Below, piece after piece: positions 6,850-11,728 of a DNA stretch of 11,728 bases. Under the pieces are notes generated by a model. The model was not told the DNA's origin. It searched no databases and saw only the letters and a program-made list of their open reading frames with translations. Made by a program: the position numbers and the translations under genes. Every line of letters starts with the position of its first letter. Positions within the stretch are counted from its first letter, which is position 1. Source of the stretch: Acidaminococcaceae bacterium UBA2453 (lineage in GTDB: Bacteria; Bacillota; Negativicutes; Acidaminococcales; Acidaminococcaceae); contig DDQB01000090.1 of the NCBI GenBank assembly GCA_002342505.1, positions 7,345 through 19,072 of the forward strand, given 5' to 3'.

Positions 6850-7644
6850 ATGGACGAGATAAAACAGCATACAAAAAAATATGACCTGATCATCCTGGCG
6901 GGAGGGCGGGGGACGGTGACCCTGCCCGGCCGGAAGGAGCAGGCAAGGGCGCTGGCAGCACTGAAAGGCCGGCGTCTTTTAGATTATATTATGCAGGGCG
7001 TGGGGGAAAGCACGCGGATCGGTTCCGTGGTGCTGGTGTCTCACAGCGTTCATGCGGCAGCGTTCCGGCAGGCTTCTGTTCCGGGACTGTTGCTGTGTTC
7101 CTGCGACGGAAGCATGGCGGAGTGCGCTTTTGCGGCGATTCGGAAACTGCGGGAACAGCCGGGGCATGGAAACATTACGAAGGTAGCGACGGTCTGCGAC
7201 GATCTGCCTTTTCTTACGGGCGCGGCACTGGACGATTTTATTGCCCGTGCAGAGGCGCTGGATGCGGACGGGGTCTATGCCATTGTGACAAAAGAATCCT
7301 GTCTGCGTGAATTCCCCTCTTTAAAGCGGACGTTCTTCCGTTTAAAGGAAGGAGAGTTTACCGGCGGCAATGTTTCCCTGGTGTCTGTTGCGCTGTTCCC
7401 GGATTGCATTGAAAAGATGAAGCAGGTGTTCGCGCTGCGGAAAAATCCGCTGAAGCTGGCGGCCTGGCTGGGGCTGCCGTTTATTTTAAAAATGGTGTGC
7501 GGCCGTCTTTCGCTACACGATGTAGAGAAGAGGGTCTCTGTGCTGTTCGGATATGACGGACGCGCCGCGATCACGGATCATGCATGTATCGGAACGGATC
7601 TGGACCGGCCGGAGGAGTGGGCCGAGGCAGAAAAATATTTGTAA
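6850..7644 (+). CDS. MobA-like nucleotidyltransferase family protein
   Basis: Protein of 264 residues with the fold signature of MobA-like NTP transferases (GT-A/Rossmann-type nucleotidyltransferases). Seen: N-terminal nucleotide loop LAGGRG (16-21), then a Lys/Arg-rich stretch; CDDLPF (116-121) with the metal-binding Asp pair; TGGN (171-174); and near the end GTDLDRPEEW (248-257), resembling the DID/DxD-type tail motif of MobA proteins. Substrate and nucleotide are unknown; molybdenum cofactor synthesis is not implied, as no moa/moe genes are nearby. It starts 106 bp after the GntR gene. The ATG at 6850 has no clear ribosome binding site (only GAAAG about 10 nt upstream), so translation may be weak or the start may differ. 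Neighbouring GlmU has a related N-terminal fold, but the two are too different to be a simple duplication. Confidence 0.8.
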   Translation: MDEIKQHTKKYDLIILAGGRGTVTLPGRKEQARALAALKGRRLLDYIMQGVGESTRIGSVVLVSHSVHAAAFRQASVPGLLLCSCDGSMAECAFAAIRKLREQPGHGNITKVATVCDDLPFLTGAALDDFIARAEALDADGVYAIVTKESCLREFPSLKRTFFRLKEGEFTGGNVSLVSVALFPDCIEKMKQVFALRKNPLKLAAWLGLPFILKMVCGRLSLHDVEKRVSVLFGYDGRAAITDHACIGTDLDRPEEWAEAEKYL

Positions 7645-7667
7645 TTGTTACGGCTTCATACTATAAT
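7639..7667 (+). promoter_or_regulatory. Strong sigma-70-type promoter of glmU
   Basis: TTGTAA (7639-7644) and a perfect TATAAT (7662-7667) are spaced 17 bp. The -35 overlaps the stop codon of the preceding gene. The start of transcription would be near 7674, giving a 70-nt leader. This separates glmU from the ispE unit transcriptionally. Confidence 0.75.
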
Positions 7668-7744
7668 AGGGAAGAAATTCGATTATTCCAATCTGTGTGA
7701 CACGGGATAAAGCGTTCGTATTTGCGATAAAGGAGAGAGGACAG

Positions 7745-8770
7745 ATGGCAAATTTAACAGCAGTGATCCTGGCGGCGGGAAAAGGCACCCGCATGAAATC
7801 CAAATTGCCCAAGGTATTGCATAAAGTGGGCGGGCATCCTATGCTGGAGCATGTGATGGACGCGGCGGAAGCGGCCGGCTGCCGCAACAACGTAGTGGTG
7901 ATCGGGCACGGCGCCGATCTGGTACGGGAACTGGTAGGCAGTAGGGCGCAGATCGCGCTCCAGGCAGAACAGCTGGGGACCGGCCATGCGGTGTTGCAGG
8001 CGGCAGACACATTACGGGATTTTACCGGAACGGTGATGATCCTGTGCGGGGACACGCCTTTGCTGGAAGCAGAGGAACTGCGCAAGTTTTATGAAGCGCA
8101 TGTAAAGTCCGGGGCATCGGCCACGGTCATGTCCGCCATGATGGAAGATCCCTTCGGCTACGGGCGCATCCTGCGGGATGAAAAAGGGGATGTGGCCGGT
8201 ATCGTGGAAGAAAAGGACGCCGCGCCGGAACAGAAGAAGATCAAAGAGATCAATACGGGCAATTACTGCGTGGAAGCGCCTCTGCTGTTTGAAGTGTTAA
8301 AGACATTGGGCAACGACAACGCCCAGGGAGAATATTACCTGACGGATGTGCTGGCGAAACTGCGCGGCATGGGGAAAAAGGTTGGCGGCGTTGTGACCGC
8401 TGACAGCGAAATGATCATGGGGGTCAACAGCCGACGGCAGCTGGCGGTGGCGGAAAGCGTGATGAACCGCCGCATTTTGGAACGGCTGATGGACGAAGGC
8501 GTGACCATTATGGATCCGGCCTCCACATTTATTGAAAAAAGTGTAAAAATTGCGCCGGATACGGTAATTTATCCTTTTACGTGGCTGCAGGGCGAAACGG
8601 CCATCGGGGAAGACAGCGAGATTGGCCCCAATGTCCGGATGAAAAATGTGAAGACAGAAAAAGGATGCCGCGTGCAGTTTGCGTATGTCTGTGACTGTGA
8701 AGTGAAGAAAGGCGCGGAGCCAAGGCCTTTTGTGCAGTACAGTCCGGCCTTTGTCTTAGAGAATGAGTAA
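7745..8770 (+). CDS. glmU: GlmU, N-acetylglucosamine-1-phosphate uridylyltransferase, C-terminally truncated
   Basis: Normal GlmU (about 450-460 residues) makes UDP-GlcNAc in two steps: acetylation of GlcN-1-P by the C-terminal left-handed beta-helix and uridylyl transfer by the N-terminal domain. Here the N-terminal domain is complete: LAAGKGTRMKS (9-19), LPKVLH with Lys23, QLGTGHA (76-82), CGDTPL with Asp103, GYGR (138-141), INTGNY with Asn170 and GVNSR with metal-binding Asn228. The beta-helix begins (about 252 onward) but the protein stops at residue 341. Around 325-341 the expected GPF-xx-RPGT pattern reads RPFVQYSPAF, then LENE and TAA. The acetyltransferase His, Tyr and Asn residues are absent, and no continuation appears in other frames before prs. 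I chose ATG at 7745 because AGGAGAGAGG (7731-7740) precedes it and the sequence begins in family style; the GTG at 7697 adds 16 unrelated residues. It may be uridylyltransferase-only or a decaying gene. Confidence 0.92.
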   Translation: MANLTAVILAAGKGTRMKSKLPKVLHKVGGHPMLEHVMDAAEAAGCRNNVVVIGHGADLVRELVGSRAQIALQAEQLGTGHAVLQAADTLRDFTGTVMILCGDTPLLEAEELRKFYEAHVKSGASATVMSAMMEDPFGYGRILRDEKGDVAGIVEEKDAAPEQKKIKEINTGNYCVEAPLLFEVLKTLGNDNAQGEYYLTDVLAKLRGMGKKVGGVVTADSEMIMGVNSRRQLAVAESVMNRRILERLMDEGVTIMDPASTFIEKSVKIAPDTVIYPFTWLQGETAIGEDSEIGPNVRMKNVKTEKGCRVQFAYVCDCEVKKGAEPRPFVQYSPAFVLENE

Positions 8771-8822
8771 TGGCTGAAGCGAACGGGGCGGGCTAAAATT
8801 CGTCCCAATCGGATAAAAGTAC

Positions 8823-8852
8823 TTGTGGTTTTTATTCATTATGTTATATACT
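8823..8852 (+). promoter_or_regulatory. Promoter of prs
   Basis: TTGTGG (8823-8828) and TATACT (8847-8852) are 18 bp apart. The start would be near 8859, about 65 nt before prs. Confidence 0.6.
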
Positions 8853-8924
8853 GAAGACGGAATTTTGAAAGATTTATTTTAGGCAAGTGATTTCTGGGAC
8901 AAAGGATATGGGGAGGATGTCCAA

Positions 8925-9881
8925 ATGCTGGCTAACGAAGACAAATTCAGAATTTTTACCGGTAATGCAAATCCGGATCTGGCGCGGGAGATTGCGGCTT
9001 ATCTGGGAACGACTTTAGGCGATGCGGTGATCAACCGTTTTAACAACGGCGAAGTGCAGGCGATGATCAATGAAAGCGTTCGAGGCAAAGATGTTTTTAT
9101 TGTCCAGCCTACATGCGGACCGATGGTCAACGACAATGTGATGGAGCTGCTGATCATGGCAGACGCGTTTAAACGCGCATCTGCCAATCATATTACGGCA
9201 GTGATCCCGTTTTACGGCTATGCCCGTCAGGACCGCAAGGCCCGGGGACGGGAACCGATCACGGCCAAGCTGATGGCAGACCTGTTGCAGTGTGCCGGGA
9301 TTACCCGTGTCGTAACGATTGATTTGCATGCGGCCCAGATTCAGGGCTTCTTCAATATTCCGCTGGATCATATGCCGGCGGCGCCGGTGCTGGCCGATTA
9401 CATCAAACAGAAACATCTGGATGACATGATCGTGGTCTCCCCGGACCTGGGCGGCGTAAGCCGTGCCCGTGTGTTTGCGGAACGCCTGAACTGCGGTCTG
9501 GCCATTATTGATAAACGCCGTCCGGAACCGGGCGTGGCGGAAGTGATGAATCTGATCGGCAACGTGGAAGGCAAGACAGCCATCATGGTAGACGACATGG
9601 TGGATACGGCCGGCTCCCTGACGGAAGGCGCCAAGGCTATCAAGAAGTTTGGCGCGAAGGAAGTGTATGCGTGCTGCACCCATCCGATCCTGACCGATCC
9701 GGCGCTGAACCGCATTGCTTCTTCCGAGATTACGGAAGTGGTCGTGACCAATACGATCCCGCTGCCGCCGGCCAAGAAGCACCCGAAGATCAAAGTGCTG
9801 TCCATTGCCCCGATCCTGGCAGAGACCATGCTGCGCATTTACAACGACTGGTCTGTAAGCCAGCTGTTTGAAGAGGTCTGA
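8925..9881 (+). CDS. prs: Ribose-phosphate pyrophosphokinase (PRPP synthetase)
   Basis: Cytoplasmic enzyme that makes 5-phosphoribosyl-1-pyrophosphate from ribose 5-phosphate and ATP, feeding purine, pyrimidine, NAD, His and Trp synthesis. It is a class I (phosphate-activated) type by similarity. Visible motifs: RQDRK (101-105) with the following KARGREPITAK for ATP binding, catalytic His135 in DLHAAQIQGFF (133-143), the flexible-loop KRRP (197-200) and the PRPP-binding loop VDDMVDTAGS (222-231). The length (318 residues) is normal. The ATG at 8925 has GGGGAGG (8910-8916) 8 nt upstream; another ATG at 8917 is out of frame. It follows glmU, as in Bacillus, but has its own promoter. All catalytic elements are intact. 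Confidence 0.98.
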   Translation: MLANEDKFRIFTGNANPDLAREIAAYLGTTLGDAVINRFNNGEVQAMINESVRGKDVFIVQPTCGPMVNDNVMELLIMADAFKRASANHITAVIPFYGYARQDRKARGREPITAKLMADLLQCAGITRVVTIDLHAAQIQGFFNIPLDHMPAAPVLADYIKQKHLDDMIVVSPDLGGVSRARVFAERLNCGLAIIDKRRPEPGVAEVMNLIGNVEGKTAIMVDDMVDTAGSLTEGAKAIKKFGAKEVYACCTHPILTDPALNRIASSEITEVVVTNTIPLPPAKKHPKIKVLSIAPILAETMLRIYNDWSVSQLFEEV

Positions 9882-9889
9882 TTATTGAA

Positions 9890-9981
9890 TCCGGCAAGGG
9901 GTATTTGCCGGAGCTGCGACAGTTTTATTGTATGAGGATTAAGGAAGCGCTTCCTCAAAGAACAGTAAGGGATAAGATCCC
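9890..9981 (+). other. Series of small hairpins downstream of prs
   Basis: Three perfect inverted repeats lie in 92 nt: TCCGGCAA (9890-9897) with TTGCCGGA (9905-9912); the palindrome AGGAAGCGCTTCCT (9942-9955); and GGGAT (9969-9973) with ATCCC (9977-9981) around a triloop. The first starts 8 nt after the prs stop, but its T-rich tract (9923-9929) is 10 nt away, so it is a poor terminator. It may protect the prs mRNA 3' end or form part of a leader for the deacetylase gene. Confidence 0.5.
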
Positions 9982-10050
9982 TGCGGAATACGAAAGAGTG
10001 GTTTGCCTGTCTGTATGAAGGGTATGTGCTTGTGTCCCTGTTCATCGGAT

Positions 10051-10071
10051 GTGGGCGCCACTTTTTCTTTT
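10051..10071 (+). terminator. Possible rho-independent terminator before the deacetylase gene
   Basis: GTGG (10051-10054) pairs with CCAC (10058-10061) around GCG, followed at once by TTTTTCTTTT (10062-10071). The T-tract is good, but the 4-bp stem is short. It would end prs transcription about 170 nt after the stop, 50 nt before the next gene; leaky or conditional read-through is possible. Confidence 0.35.
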
Positions 10072-10120
10072 CCTGTTATAGGGTTGCAGGTATTTTTCTG
10101 TAATTATAAAAGGTAGTTTT

Positions 10121-10975
10121 ATGCGTGTGATTTATTTGATGGGATTGCTGTACCTTGCGGCGATGTTGCTGCTCTGGGCAGGACGGTTGGGGCGTTTGTC
10201 CCGCAGGACGGCGGCGGTCCTTTCGGTTTTCTGTTTGCTGGCCGGTTCCGGCGCGTTGGCGGCGGCGGTGTTTCCAAAGGGGAACAGCTACGGGCCGACG
10301 GTGACGCGGCTGGCGGATCTGCCTTCCGGCGACAGGACGGTAAAGATTACGGACAAGGCTATGCTGCAGCGGCATATCGCCCTGACTTTTGACGACGGTC
10401 CCTATCCTCCCTATACGGATCGGCTGTTGGATGTGCTGAAGGATAAACAGGCGCATGTCACGTTTTTTGTAGTGGCTTCCCAGGCACAGCGGTATCCGGA
10501 ACTGGTACGGCGGATGCTTGCGGAAGGGCATACGGTGGGGCTGCATGCTTTCCGGCACCGGGATTTCCTGAAGCTGACGGCGGAAGAAAAGGAAAAAGAT
10601 CTGGCGCTGGGGAAAAAAGCGCTGAAAGATATTACCGGGAAGGAGCCGGAATTCTGGCGTCCGCCTCACGGGTTCCGGGATCCCTCTGTCATGCAGGCGG
10701 CAGCTGCCCATGGACTGTGTGTGGTCAACTGGTCCGCGATCCCCCGGGACTGGACCGGCATTGATAAGCAGGAAATTTATAACCGGGTCATGGACAAAGC
10801 GGAAGAGGGAGCCATCGTGCTGCTGCATGACGGGGACAGCCCGTTTTACCGGGCATCCCGGCAGGCTACCGTAGACGCAGTCTCTCCTGTCATTGACAGC
10901 CTGCGGGAAAAGGGGTATCATTTGGTATCGTTGGAGGAGTACCGGGCGAAACGCGCCGAAAGCTCCGGAAGATAA
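10121..10975 (+). CDS. Membrane-anchored polysaccharide deacetylase (NodB domain, CE4)
   Basis: Predicted extracytoplasmic deacetylase acting on N-acetylated cell-wall or surface polysaccharide. Two hydrophobic segments (about 4-20 and 31-51) flank an Arg-rich stretch and probably anchor it to the membrane, with the catalytic domain (about 83-275) outside. All five CE4 motifs are recognisable: TFDDGP (89-94, Asp91 base and Asp92 metal ligand), HAFRH (142-146, metal-binding His pair), RPPHG (180-184), the Trp-containing stretch around VNWSAIPRDW (202-211) and LLHDGD (234-239, His236). The His in RPPHG is usually Tyr. At 284 residues it is typical of short membrane-bound deacetylases. The ribosome binding site AAAGG is weak. 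The actual substrate (peptidoglycan, chitin-like or other) cannot be told from the sequence. It takes the place between prs and pth that holds ctc in Bacillus. Confidence 0.93.
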   Translation: MRVIYLMGLLYLAAMLLLWAGRLGRLSRRTAAVLSVFCLLAGSGALAAAVFPKGNSYGPTVTRLADLPSGDRTVKITDKAMLQRHIALTFDDGPYPPYTDRLLDVLKDKQAHVTFFVVASQAQRYPELVRRMLAEGHTVGLHAFRHRDFLKLTAEEKEKDLALGKKALKDITGKEPEFWRPPHGFRDPSVMQAAAAHGLCVVNWSAIPRDWTGIDKQEIYNRVMDKAEEGAIVLLHDGDSPFYRASRQATVDAVSPVIDSLREKGYHLVSLEEYRAKRAESSGR

Positions 10976-11083
10976 CGTGAGGGAAGAGGGCTGGCGAAGG
11001 CGCCGGCAGGCTGAATGCGGCAACGAAACGGCGGCGCGGCAGGCAGCTTACGTGGAATACAGTCAGGTACGAGGTTCAGGAAG

Positions 11084-11698
11084 ATGAAAATTATTGCAGG
11101 CCTGGGGAATATCGGGAAAGAATACGATCAGACCCGGCATAATATCGGTTTTATGGTAGCGGATGAACTGGCCCGGCGCTGGGGATTGGGAAATGCCTGG
11201 CGGACGGACCGGAATGCCATGTATGTGGAGTACAGGGCGCCGGAAAAAGTGTTCCTGCTGAAACCGACGACATATATGAATTTAAGTGGAAACGCGGTAG
11301 CGCCCTGGGCACACTTTTACAATATCGCGCCGGAAGAGGTTGCGGTGGTCCATGACGATATGGACCTGCCCCTGGGAACGATCCGGATCCGGAAGAACGG
11401 ATCCAGCGGCGGTCATAACGGAATCAAGTCCATCATCAGCAATCTGGGTACCGATGCGTTTCCCCGTTTCCGTCTTGGCATCGGGCATCCTGTCCATGAA
11501 CAGCAGGCGGTGATCAGTCATGTACTGCAGCGATTTGCAGGGGACGATAAAGCGCTGGTTGAAGAAGCGGTGAAGAAAATGGCGGACGCGTTGGAGCTGT
11601 GGCTGAAAGAGGATGGGGACCTGGGCAAGGTGATGCAGCAGTTTAATACCAAACCATCTAAGGCGAAGAAGCGGGCGGAGAAAGAAGTGGAAGAGTAA
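11084..11698 (+). CDS. pth: Peptidyl-tRNA hydrolase
   Basis: Essential cytoplasmic esterase that frees tRNA from peptidyl-tRNA dropped by ribosomes. Catalytic residues are all present: Asn9, His19 (in TRHNIGF), Asn66 (in YMNLSG), Asp91 (in VHDDMDLPLG) and Asn112 (in SGGHNGIKS), corresponding to E. coli Asn10, His20, Asn68, Asp93 and Asn114. At 204 residues the length is typical, and the tail is Lys/Glu-rich. I chose ATG at 11084 because the protein then starts with the family-typical MKIIAGLGN and GAGG (11071-11074) is 9 nt upstream; the longer frame from 11015 adds 23 unrelated residues. The usually conserved Pro of GLGNPG is Ile10. It lies 108 bp after the deacetylase gene with no terminator or promoter seen, so probably shares its transcript. 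In Bacillus mfd lies shortly downstream; here the window ends 30 bases later. Confidence 0.97.
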   Translation: MKIIAGLGNIGKEYDQTRHNIGFMVADELARRWGLGNAWRTDRNAMYVEYRAPEKVFLLKPTTYMNLSGNAVAPWAHFYNIAPEEVAVVHDDMDLPLGTIRIRKNGSSGGHNGIKSIISNLGTDAFPRFRLGIGHPVHEQQAVISHVLQRFAGDDKALVEEAVKKMADALELWLKEDGDLGKVMQQFNTKPSKAKKRAEKEVEE

Positions 11699-11728
11699 AT
11701 TGTAATTTGTGTGGCCCGGGCGGCACCG

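Noticed and set aside
7697..7744. GTG start extending glmU by 16 residues
   Set aside because: The ATG at 7745 has a strong ribosome binding site and begins in family style; the extension has no homologous look.
8785..8806. GGGGCG...CGTCCC inverted repeat after glmU as a terminator
   Set aside because: The stem needs a G-U pair, the loop is 10 nt and no T-tract follows.
9932..10018. 28-residue open frame (ATG at 9932) downstream of prs
   Set aside because: It has no ribosome binding site and covers hairpin-forming DNA; it is not similar to the L25/ctc protein found at this place in Bacillus.

Overview
The window looks like a chromosomal segment of a mid-to-high-GC Firmicute, most probably a member of the Negativicutes such as an Acidaminococcaceae relative. 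This is an inference from protein flavour, strong Shine-Dalgarno sites and gene order; no rRNA or other marker is present to settle it. There is no sign of phage, insertion sequence, CRISPR array or tRNA gene.

Left part (1-4829). A sigma-70-type promoter drives an FtsH membrane AAA+ metalloprotease (288-2495) with a poly-Asn start and a long charged tail. Its stop codon lies in a 22-bp tandem duplication. Next comes a DUF362 protein with two [4Fe-4S] motifs (2650-3774), preceded by a promoter with an operator-like inverted repeat. It converges on a YitT/DUF2179 membrane protein on the minus strand (3921-4829). A large 81-nt hairpin between them looks like a bidirectional terminator.

Right part (5206-11698). 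All genes are on the plus strand and follow the order of the conserved Bacillus ispE-purR-yabJ-spoVG-glmU-prs-ctc-pth cluster, with substitutions. The order here is ispE, a GntR/FCD regulator overlapping ispE by 4 bp, a MobA-like nucleotidyltransferase, glmU, prs, a membrane-anchored polysaccharide deacetylase, and pth. So a GntR regulator and a nucleotidyltransferase occupy the purR/yabJ/spoVG place, and a deacetylase occupies the ctc (L25-like) place. The genes serve isoprenoid precursor synthesis (ispE), UDP-GlcNAc supply (glmU), PRPP supply (prs), wall or polysaccharide modification (deacetylase) and peptidyl-tRNA recycling (pth). glmU and prs each have a good promoter of their own.

Most notable points. 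(1) GlmU stops at about 341 residues: the uridylyltransferase domain is complete, but nearly all of the left-handed beta-helix acetyltransferase domain is missing. (2) The ispE leader holds a compact RNA fold (5101-5181) with a 9-bp closing stem, a contiguous 6-bp inner stem and a possible pseudoknot. It matches no riboswitch class I recognise. (3) The prs-deacetylase gap holds a series of hairpins ending in a terminator-like one. I see no defence system or wholly novel multi-gene system; the glmU truncation and the ispE leader RNA are the best leads.
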